Shown here: in pieces, positions 1-9,822 of the stretch
How the letters are laid out: each line of letters begins with the position of its first letter
Position numbering within the stretch: the first letter of the stretch is position 1
Assembly: GCA_963556065.3 (NCBI GenBank)
Contig: CAUVYH020000005.1
Coordinates: forward strand, 566,847 to 630,846
DNA length: 64,000 nt
Source of the DNA: JBAXTE01 sp963556065
GTDB lineage: Bacteria > Bacteroidota > Bacteroidia > Bacteroidales > WCHB1-69
Direction of reading: 5' to 3'
Notes under the pieces: model-generated
The model's input: only the letters and a program-made list of their open reading frames with translations
The model's database searches: none
Told to the model about the DNA's origin: nothing
Program-made: the position numbers and the translations under genes

Positions 1-224
1 CCTTTTAATCGGTGAACGGATGCGTCGGTATTAATCCCAATAATCAGGACATCGCCCAAATCGGCAGCTTTAGATAGATAGTTCACATGTCCGAGATGAA
101 GGATGTCAAAACAGCCGTTGGAAAAAACAATTTTCTTCCCTTTAAATCGCCAAAATGCGAGCATTCTGTCTAAGGATTCATCCGTTAAAACGGAATTTTC
201 AATGAGTTCCAGCTTTGTTTTCAT
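1..224 (-). CDS. rfaE2: D-glycero-beta-D-manno-heptose 1-phosphate adenylyltransferase, C-terminus cut by window edge
   Basis: Only the first 74 codons or so are inside the window; the gene runs off the left edge. The translation begins MKTKLELIENSV and contains FSNGCFDILHLGH, the cytidylyltransferase-fold nucleotide-binding motif with its HxGH, followed by GDVLIIGINTDASV. This is the N-terminal part of the HldE-C/RfaE2 family, which transfers AMP from ATP to heptose-1-phosphate to give ADP-heptose for the LPS inner core in the cytoplasm. The ATG lies 26 bases inside the end of the upstream membrane-protein gene, so the two are translationally coupled. It fits a stand-alone RfaE2, because the kinase domain (RfaE1) is not fused upstream. 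Confidence 0.88.
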   Translation of the reverse strand, partial: MKTKLELIENSVLTDESLDRMLAFWRFKGKKIVFSNGCFDILHLGHVNYLSKAADLGDVLIIGINTDASVHRLK

Positions 225-1221
225 CGGTTTTTGTTTTAGTAAAAGCTACTAGAATTAACGACAATACGCCAAAAATTACTATCATGAGTTCCTGAACGCT
301 CCAGCCCACCCAGCCTGCAGAATATCCAAGAATTTCGGGAACTCCATATAGACTCAAGGCCTCGGCAATAATTACCGGATACAACCCGATTCCACCCTGT
401 ACCAGCATAAAAGCTACAGTGCCAAAAACCAGACAGGTAAAGGCGGCCATTGGCGTTAGCCCTGAAAGTCCGTCGAAGGCAAAAAAGCAGATCCAAGTCA
501 TGAAAAAATAGCCTACCCAAATGAGCAGAGTATAGAAAATGAAAAGGACTCTTTTCTTTATTCTTGTTACAGAAATTATTCCGTGCCACATTCCGATAAC
601 CAGTTCTTCAATTTTGGCGAATAGTTTTACTTTACGAAGTTTTTTTCGGAATACAATCCACAGAATCAGTAACCCTAAACCTAAAGCCAAAACAGCCCAA
701 AACAGTATGGATCCGGAATTGGAAGAATTTCCGAACATGGGTTGGAAAACGCGTCGATCGACATAATTGTGGATTCGGTCGAACTCCAACCAGAACACAA
801 TAAAAAACAATGCAATAAAAATCGCCATATCAATAGCTCTTTCAGCGATGATGGTTCCAAAGGTTTTTTGGAAAGGGATTTTTTCGTATCGTTGTAAAAA
901 AGTGCATCTCAGCACTTCTCCCAAGCGAGGAACGGCCAAATTAGCCAAATAGCAAACCATCACGGCATAAAAAGAGTTCGCTGTGGAGGGGTTATATCCC
1001 ATGGGTTGCAGCATTAGCTTAGAACGGGCGGCTCGGGCATAATGGCTCACCATGCCAACCAACAAAGAAAGCAATAGCCAGCCGTATTTAGCCTTTTTAA
1101 TATTCACAAAAATTTCATCGATTTGCTCACTGGTAAGTTGGCGGACAAATATCCAGATAAAAAACGCACCTAATCCAAGGAAAAAAAGGACTTTAAGAAT
1201 TGTGAATATGATCTTCTTCAA
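199..1221 (-). CDS. YbhN/UPF0104-family integral membrane protein (lysylphosphatidylglycerol synthase transmembrane-like)
   Basis: This 340-residue protein is almost entirely hydrophobic helices, beginning with one at about residues 8-27. It carries the features of the LPG synthase/UPF0104 transmembrane family: an N-terminal ARAARSKLML segment, then NLAVPRLGEVLRC around residues 93-105, an IIAERAIDM block and a C-terminal GGIGLYPVIIAEAL segment. Members are flippase-like or of unknown function; the soluble aminoacyl-transferase domain of MprF is absent. It lies 11 bases after panD and overlaps rfaE2, at the distal end of an operon. A role in moving an envelope lipid or glycan precursor is inferred only from the family and from the neighbouring heptose gene. 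Confidence 0.8.
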   Translation of the reverse strand: MKKIIFTILKVLFFLGLGAFFIWIFVRQLTSEQIDEIFVNIKKAKYGWLLLSLLVGMVSHYARAARSKLMLQPMGYNPSTANSFYAVMVCYLANLAVPRLGEVLRCTFLQRYEKIPFQKTFGTIIAERAIDMAIFIALFFIVFWLEFDRIHNYVDRRVFQPMFGNSSNSGSILFWAVLALGLGLLILWIVFRKKLRKVKLFAKIEELVIGMWHGIISVTRIKKRVLFIFYTLLIWVGYFFMTWICFFAFDGLSGLTPMAAFTCLVFGTVAFMLVQGGIGLYPVIIAEALSLYGVPEILGYSAGWVGWSVQELMIVIFGVLSLILVAFTKTKTDENKAGTH

Positions 1222-1232
1222 TTGATTTGAAA

Positions 1233-1574
1233 TTAAAGTTTGTTGTTGTTTGGAAAGACGACCTGCGGACGGAACGATTTGGCTTCTTCAAAATCCATAA
1301 ATCCATAGGAGAGAATGATGACCACGTCGTGAACCAGTGCTTTACGGGCGGCAGGTCCATTGAGACAGATGACACCGGAATTGCGCTTTCCTTTAATTAC
1401 ATAGGTTTCGAGGCGCTCACCGTTATTTAAGTTGACAACATGTACTTTTTCGTTTTCAATTAAGTTTGCGGCTTCCATTAACGCTTCATCTATCGTGATG
1501 CTGCCAATATAGTCCAAATTAGCTTCGGTGACGATTGCGCGATGAATTTTTGATTTTAATACTTCAATATTCAT
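1233..1574 (-). CDS. panD: aspartate 1-decarboxylase (pyruvoyl-dependent)
   Basis: PanD converts L-aspartate to beta-alanine, the amine half of pantothenate. The proenzyme cleaves itself at a Gly-Ser bond to make the N-terminal pyruvoyl group; here this is Gly24-Ser25 in YIGSITID. Other family signatures are the N-terminal KSKIHRA, NNGERLETYVI, and the substrate-pocket stretch ICLNGPAARK. Its length of 113 residues is normal for PanD. It follows panC by 23 bases on the same strand, so both precursors of pantothenate are made from one transcript. The reading frame is intact, in contrast to the two genes upstream. Confidence 0.96.
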   Translation of the reverse strand: MNIEVLKSKIHRAIVTEANLDYIGSITIDEALMEAANLIENEKVHVVNLNNGERLETYVIKGKRNSGVICLNGPAARKALVHDVVIILSYGFMDFEEAKSFRPQVVFPNNNKL

Positions 1575-1597
1575 ATTATGTTTTCTGATTTTTTAAA

Positions 1598-2438
1598 TTA
1601 ATTAAGGGATAAATTGTCGATAAGTCTCACTCCTCCAATCCAAATGGCGATAAAAATTCTAGCGTTTTTTAAGGATGAAAAATTGTCGATATGTTGCAAT
1701 GAGGACTCTTCTGCAATTTCGATATATTCTGTTTCAAATTCGGGATGCAGCAGAAATTGGGATTGAGCATATTTAATAATCTCTTCGGGTGTATGAGTCG
1801 AAATCATCTGTCTGCAGCCCAGCAATGTGTGGTAAATAAATGGTGCTAAAGCTCTGTCGGATGGAGATAAACGGACATTCCGGGAACTCATGGCCAGCCC
1901 GTCGGATTCGCGTACAATGTTGCAACCGATAATTTCAACTGGAAGTTTAAGTTGCTTGGTCATCGCCCGAATGATTTGTAGTTGTTGGAAATCCTTTTCG
2001 CCGAAATAAGCTCGATGCGGCTGTATCATTGCAAAAAAACGACTCACAATTATCGCGACACCATTAAAATGTCCCGGCCTACATGCGCCTTCCATTACCA
2101 ATTCGAGTTGACCAAATGAAAATTGTTCGGTAGCTTCGTTGGGAAACATATCTTCAACCGAAGGCATGAATAAAACTTGGCAATACGGTTCGATGAGTGC
2201 AATATCGAGTTCCGGTGTGCGAGGGTATTTGGCTAAATCTTCGGGGTTGTTAAACTGGATGGGGATTGACAAAAATACTGCAAACGGTAACGGAGTTTTC
2301 TGCTGCACATTTTCTGATAAGAGAAAGATGTCCTTCGTGAAGTGCACCCATCGTTGGAACATACCCGATACTACTATCTTGAGATGTGATTTTTTGAAGT
2401 GTATTTTTTAGCTCTGCAGCTGTTTTACAAATAATCAT
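1598..2438 (-). CDS. panC: pantothenate synthetase, split by one frameshift
   Basis: PanC condenses pantoate and beta-alanine with ATP. The N-terminal piece (from the ATG at 2438) reads MIICKTAAELK and then GYVPTMGALHEGH, the ATP-binding HxGH motif, up to SIFVNP. The remainder, in another frame, reads IQFNNPEDLAKYPRT, then FGEKDFQQLQIIRAM and SSRNVRLS, all diagnostic of PanC. The join falls at the G run 2261-2264: removing one G restores the family-typical VNP-x-QFNNPEDL without losing a residue. There is no other damage across about 280 codons. A sequencing or assembly insertion is the simplest explanation, so the real gene is probably functional. Its ATG overlaps the end of the upstream thioredoxin-like gene by 14 bases. 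Confidence 0.9.
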
Positions 2439-3000
2439 TTTCTTCTATACTTTTATGAAGTTCATAGTATATTATTTGGCGGAAATAATATTTTAAAATA
2501 TCTTTTTCTATGCTATTTTGAGGAGTTTCGACTATTCTTCCGATCTCTATTCCGTTGCGATAAAAGATAAACGTAGGGGACCTTTTCAATCTTTAATGCT
2601 GAAAATATCCATACTCCCGGCTTTTTTTTAGTCGATCAACACCGATGATTTCAATTTCGTTGAATTTTGAAGCTAGCAAGCTGTTGATTTTATAAAAACC
2701 GTGGGAACTTGCTCTTTGCTGTCTCCGCACCATGTACCGAGAACAAGTATAATTTTAATCTCTCCGTTTTCAATAGATAGAAAATGGTTGATTTGGTTAA
2801 CTAACAAAGTGTCGGGAAGATAATTTGAAAACTCGGAAGCATAGCTTAATCCGAATTCACCTTCGGTTAAAAATTGGAAATCGGTAGCTCCAACAAGAAT
2901 CATTGTTTGACTTTTTTTCATCCATAACCTTATCGGGTATTTGAGCGGTGACACTTACCGTAATACAAAAACATAATGCAAAGGCTAGCAAATATTTCAT
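2425..3000 (-). pseudogene. secreted thioredoxin-family protein, frame broken by several homopolymer indels
   Basis: Read across frames, the product starts MKYLLAFALCFCITVSVTAQ, a clean signal peptide, and continues with MILVGATDFQFLTEGEF, LVLGTWCGDSKEQVP, FYKINSLLASKFNEIEIIGVDRL, then PTFIFYRNGIEIGRIVETP and a tail ending at 2425. The WCGDS motif and the PTFIFYRNG cis-proline region are those of the Bacteroidota periplasmic thioredoxin-like family, which keeps only the first active-site cysteine (CxxS type). About six single-base insertions are needed to read it, at 2576-2579 (C4 on the coding strand), a T4 run near 2610, the A8 run near 2625, 2694-2698, 2703-2705 and 2912-2918. All lie in homopolymers and there is no internal substitution stop. 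It is probably a real gene with consensus errors, and the first cistron of the pan operon. Confidence 0.72.
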
Positions 3001-3399
3001 AATCCATGTGATTAATCAATCTTTTTTACTTAAAATCAAATATTTAGAATCCAGAGATAAAGATGATTATATTTTTTTAAATTCGAATTTCAGGCAAAAG
3101 TACAAAAAAACTGTCAAATAGATGAAAAGAGAAAAGAAGTAAAAAGATATTCTAAAGTATAGCTATTATGAATGAATGGTGTTTGTGTGGAATAAGTGAA
3201 CAAGCAAAAATAGGTTGAAGGTGTAGAATAATCTCGAAATATCGGAAATTTTTGATTTTACGAATTATCAGTTAAATCTTTAGTTGTGCAATCTGAGCAA
3301 TTTGGTAATTTATGATTTTTTGAGAATTACATGCGAATATCATTTTTTTATCCCCAAACTATTTTATAATTTCGTGCTCGGAAAAAAACGATAAAAATT
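3001..3399. other. intergenic region between divergent genes
   Basis: This 399-base AT-rich gap separates two divergent transcripts. A minus-strand promoter box is at 3095-3102. On the plus side only a weak TAATTTCG-like box is visible shortly before the ligase ATG. No RNA gene or repeat was recognised. Confidence 0.5.
3095..3102 (-). promoter_or_regulatory. -7 box for the thioredoxin/panC/panD/rfaE2 operon
   Basis: The minus strand reads TACTTTTG, a match to the Bacteroidota -7 consensus TAnnTTTG. It lies about 95 bases before the ATG at 3000. No clear -33 TTTG is seen at the right spacing. Confidence 0.45.
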
Positions 3400-5478
3400 A
3401 TGATAAATCAGCAATTAATGAATCCCCGCAGTATCGTAGTCATTGGTGCATCAAATGATACGAGTAAGCCGGGTGGAAAAAATATTAAAAAAACATTATT
3501 GATGGTGGCTTTAAAGGTCCGTTGATGGTGGTAAATCCGAAGGAGTCGGAAATACAGGGAATCAAGTGCTATAGTAATGTGAATGAACTTCCCGAAGTGG
3601 ACTTGGCAATATTAGCTATTGCGGCAAAATATTGTCCCGATTCGGTGGAAGTATTGGCAAAACGGAAAAATACACGTGCATTCATTATTCTTTCTGCCGG
3701 TTTCAGCGAAGAAAAGTGCTGAAGGTAAAGCTCTAGAACAGCGAATTGTTGATATCGTGAATAGTGTTGATGGCGTATTAATCGGTCCCAACTGTACCGG
3801 TGTTCTCACTCCAAGCGCTCATACGATTTTTCACCTATCCGATTCCGAAGTTGGATGCTAAAGGGTGCGATTTTTGTTACCGGCTCAGGAGCTACGGCAT
3901 GTTTTATTCTGGAATCAGGAATTTCTAAAGGGCTTACGTTCGGTAGTGTTATTTCTGTTGGAAATTGTGCGCAGACCGGTGTAGAAGAAATATTAGAATA
4001 TTATGATGTTACCTTTAATCCGGAAACCAGTTCCCGGGTGAAGATATTATATGTGGAAAAACATTATAAACCCACGAAAAATTGCTCAAACACGCATCGT
4101 CGTTAATTCGCAAAGGATGTCATATTGCGGCCATTAAATCGGGATCATCCGAAGCCGGAAGTCGGGCTGCATCATCACACACGGGAGCACTTGCAAGTTC
4201 TGACGTTGCAGTTGATGCATTGTTTCGCAAAGCAGGTATAGTACGTTGCGGGGGGCGAGAAGAACTTATCAATGTAGCTTCTGTGTTTATGCATCCGGCA
4301 TTGGAGGGAAAAAACATTGCGATTATCACTCATGCCGGTGGTCCTGCAGTTATGCTTACCGATGTGCTGTCGAATGGTGGAATGAATATCCCTGCGTTGG
4401 ATGGACCGGTTGCTGATGAGTTATTGACAAAACTCTATGCAGGGCTCTTCCGTGCATAATCCGATAGATTTTTTAGCTACCGGAACAGCTGAACAACTAG
4501 GAACAATTATCGACTATTGCGATCAAAAGTTTGATAATATCGACGGAATGGTGGTTATTTTTGGAACCCCCGGTTTGGTGCCGTTATTTGATGTTTATGA
4601 AACTGCTTGATCAAAAGATGAAGACGATCAGGAAACCTCTTTTCCCGGTTCTTCCATCTATAATTACCACGAAAGACGAAATTGCGGAATTTCTGTCAAA
4701 AGGCAGAATAAACTTTCCTGATGAAGCTGCTTTGGGAAATGCTCTTTGTAAAGTGATCAATACTCCTAAGCCAATGGCGGAACATGCTACTCAGCCGGAA
4801 ATAGACAAGGCATTGGTAAGAGCGGTTATCGATAGTGCCGAAGATGGTTATTTAAGCCCCGAAACACGTTATTTCACTACTCGATGCAGCAGGAATTCCA
4901 CGTGCCGGACAAGCAACTGTTTTTACCTGTGAATCTGCAGTGGCAGAAGCTGATAAATTAGGATATCCCTTGGTAATGAAAGTAGTAGGCCCTGTTCATA
5001 AATCCGATGTGGGTGGCGTGGTGCTCAATGTGAAAGACAAAGAGACTGTTGCACGCGAATTCAATCGCATGATTCTTATCCCCGAAACCACAGCAATCCT
5101 CATGCAACCGATGCTTTCGGGAACGGAATTGTATGTTGGTGCAACCTGTGAAGATAAATTTGGGCACATGATTCTATGCGGAATGGGTGGGGATCTTTAT
5201 CGAAGTATTGAAAGATGTTCAGGGCTGCTTTGGTCCCCTGTAGTTAAAAGCGAAGCCATGCAAATGATCCATAACCTCAAAAGTTATAAAAATCATCAAG
5301 GGGGGTTCGTGGGCAGGAAGGTGTGGACGAGCGCATAAATTCGGGGGAAAATAATTACCCGTTTTGTCTGCTTTGTTGCTTGCAGCGCCTGAAATTACAG
5401 AGATGGACTTAAATCCGTTACTCGGGAAAAAAAGATAAAGTGGTTGCTGTAGATGCACGAATCTGTATTAAAAAATAA
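3400..5478 (+). pseudogene. acetate-CoA ligase (ADP-forming), fused alpha and beta domains, frame broken by many homopolymer indels
   Basis: This enzyme makes acetate and ATP from acetyl-CoA, ADP and phosphate, an energy-yielding last step of fermentation. Corrected, the span codes for about 692 residues, the normal length for a fused protein. The CoA-binding domain opens MNPRSIVVIGASNDTSKPGG. The succinyl-CoA-synthetase-like part has FVTGSGATACFILESG and AASSHTGALASSD, which holds the phospho-histidine motif. The ATP-grasp part has LGYPLVMKVVGPVHKSDVGG and ends APEITEMDLNPLLG. Corrections fall in homopolymers, for example 3487-3493 (A7), 3712-3715 (A4), and runs near 3825, 3869, 4060, 4077, 4442, 4602, 4863, 5190 and 5300. 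No substitution stop is needed, so the living gene is probably intact. It ends in VVAVDARICIKK just before a terminator. Confidence 0.85.
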
Positions 5479-5504
5479 TATATCTCCTATAAAAAATTAT
5501 AAGG

Positions 5505-5535
5505 AAGACTTCTATTAGCATAGAGGTCTTTTTTA
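5505..5535 (+). terminator. rho-independent terminator after the acetate-CoA ligase
   Basis: An 11-base stem (AAGACTTCTAT pairing with ATAGAGGTCTT, one G-T pair) with a TAGC loop is followed by a T run. It lies 27 bases after the ligase stop codon. Confidence 0.75.
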
Positions 5536-5551
5536 TATCCTCTTTTTTTTG

Positions 5552-5559
5552 TAAGTTTG
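5552..5559 (+). promoter_or_regulatory. -7 box for the M49 peptidase gene
   Basis: TAAGTTTG matches TAnnTTTG and lies 27 bases before the ATG at 5587, directly after the upstream terminator. Confidence 0.5.
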
Positions 5560-5586
5560 TGCTTTAATATAAATATTTTTAGAATT

Positions 5587-7640
5587 ATGAACAGATTGTC
5601 AAAAAAAAGTATTGATTTTAATTTTTATTGCAATGATTATTTCAGCGATTTCTATGGATGTAAAGGCACAGAAAAGTGATCCCAAGTATAACTATCTTCT
5701 TGAACAGTTTTGCAGATATAAAAAATCATGCGTTATACCGTTCCGGGGTTTGATCAGCTGACTTTAAAACAAAAAAACGTTAATTTATTATCTCAGTCAG
5801 GCTGCACTTTGCGGCAGAGATATTATCTGGGATCAGAACTGCAAGCTGAATCTTCCGATTAGAGCTACCCTCGAAGGCATTGTGCTTAATTATAAAGGAG
5901 ATCGCAAGAGTAAAGATTTTTGCAAACTTTATGGTTTATGTAAAACGAGTGTGGTTTTCTAATGGAATTCACCATCACTATTCTAATGATAAGTTTTTTC
6001 CTGAAATATCCAAAGATTATTTTGCCAAACTGATTAAACAGTCCGTAGGAGCAAAATTCCCCATAGGAAAAGGAGAGTCGATGGCTCAATTCATCACTCG
6101 CATGACTTCTTATATTTTTGATCCAACAGTGGCTTCAAAAAAAATCAGCTCGGATAATACTCAAGATTTAATTAAGCTATCGGCTTCCAATTTTTATGAC
6201 AATGTGACCGAGAAAGAAGCCGAGGATTTTTATTACAAATTTAAAGTCAAAGATATACGAAATCATACTCCGGTATCTTATGGGCTAAATTCCAAACTGG
6301 TTAAAGAAAATGGAGAGGTAAAGGAATTGACATACAAAGTTGGAGGGTTGTATTCAAAACCGATCGAAAAAATTGTATTTTGGCTTAATAAAGCAAAAGA
6401 TGTGGCCGAAAATCCTGCACAAAAAGCACATATCGAGAAGTTGATCTCATTTTACCAGACCGGTGATTTAAAGACTTGGGACGAGTACAACGTGCTTTGG
6501 GTAAAAGATGTAGAATCAGCCGTAGATTATGTAAACGGTTTTATCGAAGTCTATGGAGATCCGATAGGGATGAAAGCTACTTGGGAATCGGTGGTGAATT
6601 TTAAGGACGTTGAAGCGACTAAGCGCACCGAAAAAATCAGTAACAATGCACAATGGTTTGAAGATAATTCGCCGGTGGACTCAAAATTCAAGAAAAAAGA
6701 GGTGAAAGGAGTTTCCGCAAAAGTAATTACGGTCGTTCAACTGGGTGGAGATTGTTACCCTTCAACCCCGATAGGAATTAACCTACCGAATGCGAACTGG
6801 ATTCGCAAAGATTACGGTTCAAAATCGGTAACAATGGAGAATATTACTTATGCTTATGATCAGGCTGCAACAGGAGATGGCGTTCTGGAAGAGTTCTGCT
6901 ATTCTCCGGAAGAAATTAATCGAGCTAAAAAATACGGTTCGCTTGCCGATAATTTACATACAGACCTTCACGAATGCTTAGGTCATGGTTCTGGACAAAT
7001 GCTTCCCGGAGTTTCCGACGACGCTTTAAAAAATTATCATTCGGCTTTAGAAGAAGCTCGTGCCGACCTTTTTGCACTCTATTATGTTATGGATCCTAAA
7101 ATGGTTGAGATTGGACTGATAGAAAGCCTTGAAGTGGCTAAAGCGCAATATGATAAATATGTCCGTAACGGCATGATGGTTCAGCTTACCCGTATCGAAT
7201 TCGGAAAAAATATTGAACAAGCTCACTTGCGCGACCGTTCATTGATTGCTCATTGGTGCTTTGAAAAAGGTGCTGCGGAAAATATAATCGAGAAAAAAGT
7301 AAAAGATAACAAAACATATTATATTATTAATGATTATCAGAAGCTTAGAGTATTATTCGGACAGTTGCTTGCCGAAATTCAGCGAATTAAATCTACCGGC
7401 GATTATGAAGCGGGAAAAACTCTGATTGAAGACTATGCAGTTAAGGTGGATTCTGAAATTCATAAAGAGGTACTTAGCCGTTATTCAAAATTAAATGTGG
7501 CTCCTTATGGTGGATTTGTAAACCCGAAACTTACCCTGATTGAAAAGGGTGGTAAAGTAACGGATGTTAAAATTGATTATCCAGGCGATTATACTAAACA
7601 AATGCTTGAATATAGCGGCAAATATTCATTTCTGAAATAA
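5587..7640 (+). CDS. secreted M49-family (dipeptidyl peptidase III-like) zinc peptidase, 5' end frameshifted
   Basis: The frame-corrected N-terminus reads MNRLSKKVLILIFIAMIISA, a signal peptide running to KAQ, so the enzyme acts outside the cytoplasm. The catalytic core is intact from about 5921. It has the zinc site HECLGH (6969-6986), the DPP III-type HExxGH arrangement, and the second zinc ligand motif EEARAD (7050-7067). The segment LCGRDIIWDQNCKLNL, upstream of the intact core, is also family-typical. Homopolymer corrections are needed at the A8 run 5601-5608, near 5714-5731 and 5780-5800, and at the T5 run near 5917-5921. DPP III-type enzymes release dipeptides from the N-terminus of short peptides, which fits an amino-acid-using anaerobe. 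It is read from its own promoter and ends in a strong hairpin. Confidence 0.85.
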
Positions 7641-7656
7641 AAAAAATTCTTAAGTT

Positions 7657-7704
7657 AAAAAAGCGAAGAGAAATTTCATTTGAAATTTCTCTTCGCTTTT
7701 TTTT
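7657..7704. terminator. bidirectional terminator between convergent genes
   Basis: A perfect 18-base inverted repeat (7661-7678 and 7681-7698, TT loop) is flanked by A4 on the left and T6 on the right. It therefore works on both strands, ending the M49 gene on plus and the aminotransferase gene on minus. Confidence 0.9.
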
Positions 7705-7737
7705 AATGCTTGATATAGAACAAAAATATTATAATCG

Positions 7738-9054
7738 TTAATTCTTATGGTTTTCGTTGAATTTCTTTAAACGATATTCCAGATCGGGAAACTGACTTTC
7801 GTTTACCAGCGATACACAGGCGCGAAGTCCTTCGGTGCGGCTACTTCCTGTAATTGCCAAAGAAATGGCACTAATTCCGTAAAATAAGAATTCTTCAAGC
7901 AGCTCTTCGCCACTCATTCCTGGATAGGAAACCGTAAAGTAAAAGCCATCCGCAATGGGAACGCCGTTGTCGGTATCGTAAACGATTTTGAATCCATTTT
8001 CGGTGAACAGTTTTTTCATTGTGGCGGCTTTGTGTCCGTAAACTTTAACTTCTTCAATAAAATTGTATTTGCCGTCGTTACATGCCTTGAGAATCGCAGC
8101 CATAGCATATTGTGCCGAATGGGAAGTTCCCGAACTGATGCAATATACGCATCCGTAAATCATTGCTTTACCAAAATTTGTGTTTCCAAATTGGACTTTT
8201 AAATCGGGATACTCCGTGTTGAAAAGAGCATCAGAAATAACCATTAACCCAATGCGTTCACCGGCATAACTAAATGCTTTAGAGCTGGAAATAAACAAAA
8301 CGTATTTTTCGGTATAATGTGCAACGGTCGGTTGATAAGGCGGTTGTCCCGGTTGAGAGATGTCTCTACGAAAATCCATACCAAAATATGCTAAATCTTC
8401 AATAACTACGGCATCATACTTTTTGGCAACATCAGCAATTATTCTTAGCTCTTCATCGGTAAAGCAAATCCACGAAGGATTATTAGGATTTGAATAGAGA
8501 ATCGAATGAATATTTCCTTTGGAGAGGTAGCTTTCCAATTTGTCGCGCAATTTGCTTCCACGAAAATCATACACATCAAAGGTCTCGAATTTTAGTCCTA
8601 ATGCACGATGTTGCTGTTTCTGCACTGGAAATCCGGGGTCGATAAAGAGTGTGGTGTCTTTTTGCTTGTTGGCTTTAGACAGTAGCATAAATGCGGCAAA
8701 ACCACCCATCATAGAGCCGACCGTAGGAATAATGGATTCGGGTTTAACATTGATGTTGAGGTAATTTTTACAGAATTTGGACGCTTCGGTTTTTAATTCC
8801 GGAATGCCTTCAATGTCTGGGTAGAGCGAAGCTACTCCACTTTCGAGGGCTTTAACCTGTGCTTTTACTCCATAAGTTGAAGCGGGAATTCCAGGAATTC
8901 CCATTTCCATGCGGACAAACTTTTGTCCAGTAGCATCCTCAATTTGATTAATCAGTTTTTTTACCTCACGGATGGAAGCTTTTCCAATGTTGGGTAATTT
9001 ACTCTCTGCAATTTTCTGCTTTACGATATTAAAATCGATAGGTGTGTCTTTCAT
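7738..9054 (-). CDS. class I/II aminotransferase (PLP-dependent)
   Basis: This 438-residue protein has the fold-type I layout. SNPNNPSWICFTDEEL is the Asn-Pro segment, VVIEDLAYFGMDF holds the Asp that pairs with the PLP pyridine nitrogen and the Tyr, SSSKAFSYAGERIG holds the Schiff-base lysine (Lys259), and a C-terminal GSSRTEGLRACVSL region probably binds the substrate carboxylate. The substrate cannot be told from the sequence. It is 26 bases downstream of a membrane-protein gene on the same strand and is likely co-transcribed from the promoter near 9823. Confidence 0.88.
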   Translation of the reverse strand: MKDTPIDFNIVKQKIAESKLPNIGKASIREVKKLINQIEDATGQKFVRMEMGIPGIPASTYGVKAQVKALESGVASLYPDIEGIPELKTEASKFCKNYLNINVKPESIIPTVGSMMGGFAAFMLLSKANKQKDTTLFIDPGFPVQKQQHRALGLKFETFDVYDFRGSKLRDKLESYLSKGNIHSILYSNPNNPSWICFTDEELRIIADVAKKYDAVVIEDLAYFGMDFRRDISQPGQPPYQPTVAHYTEKYVLFISSSKAFSYAGERIGLMVISDALFNTEYPDLKVQFGNTNFGKAMIYGCVYCISSGTSHSAQYAMAAILKACNDGKYNFIEEVKVYGHKAATMKKLFTENGFKIVYDTDNGVPIADGFYFTVSYPGMSGEELLEEFLFYGISAISLAITGSSRTEGLRACVSLVNESQFPDLEYRLKKFNENHKN

Positions 9055-9080
9055 ATTTTATTTTTTTCTTTTTTTTATTG

Positions 9081-9780
9081 TTATTTTGCATTTCCTTTGC
9101 TCGCAGCGATAGCTAGAATTATGCCCAAAGCAATTCCCAACAATGCGGCAAACAAAATGCGGTATTCTTCGGGGAGAATAAAGGTAATGGTGTGTGCGGG
9201 GATCCAGAATAAAGGAATGGTTCGTTTAAAAACAAAATTCCATTGGACCTTCCAGTTCATTGTGGATATAATTTCTCCTACTTTTACCGGAGTATAAATA
9301 GCAGATATTTTTCCGCCATGTTGTAAAATGTGGGTGTCTGTAATCTTGTGCAGGGTCATCATAACAGGCCCGAAAATGGTATTCATAAAGGTGCTGATGC
9401 AAAATGCAATGAGCAATTTTCCTCCGGAAAATCCGGGTGCAACAAAAACGTCCTTAGCCTCTTTCCAGTCCATTTTAGTAAGGAAATTCAATGTCCCGGC
9501 AGTAAAAATATCGAAACTTAACTTGATGGTGCATCCTAAAAGTCCCCAAACCAGAGCTCGTGGAAGCAATCCGAAGCCCTGCGGCATGTATTTCCCGGTA
9601 CGGATACGTGAACCTAAGGTCTCTCCAAACGTTGCCAATAAAGCAAATTTCACAAAACTCATAAGCATGCCGTGTTCCTTGTTCAGGTTTTCGTAGCCTG
9701 AAAGGATTTCAGGAAAGATAAAAAAATGGAGATAAGAATACTATAAATCCGGCGAATACATAGATGTCTGCTTTCTTCAT
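9081..9780 (-). CDS. multi-pass membrane protein, one homopolymer frameshift near its start
   Basis: Read from the ATG at 9780 with one base removed from the seven-base run at 9716-9722, this is a protein of about 232 residues starting MKKADIYVFAGFIVFLSPFF and continuing FPEILSGYENLNKEHG into MLMSFVKFALLATFGETLGS. The uninterrupted part starts at 9668. Several hydrophobic helices can be seen, with a C-terminal LLGIALGIILAIAASKG. The sequence FGPVMMTLHKITDTHI and its length recall small multi-helix membrane proteins, but I do not recognise the family securely. It is the first gene of a two-gene transcript with the aminotransferase. Confidence 0.65.
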
Positions 9781-9822
9781 TCCGTTGTTTTGGTTGATTT
9801 TGTTGTTAATAATAATTCTCTA

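Larger units (their letters stand above)
2261..5921. other. stretch dense in single-base homopolymer indels
   Basis: Four consecutive genes (panC, the thioredoxin-like gene, the acetate-CoA ligase and the first sixth of the M49 peptidase) need twenty or so frame corrections here. Nearly every one is an extra base in a run of three to eight identical bases. The protein sequence remains well conserved on both sides of each break, and frames are clean immediately outside the interval (panD; M49 after 5921). The boundaries fall inside genes, which argues for a locally poor consensus rather than biological decay. Confidence 0.8.

Noticed and set aside
2261..5921. Programmed frameshifting or true pseudogene decay as the cause of the many broken frames
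   Set aside because: There are too many breaks, all in homopolymers and mostly insertions, in unrelated adjacent genes, without substitution stops or loss of conserved residues.
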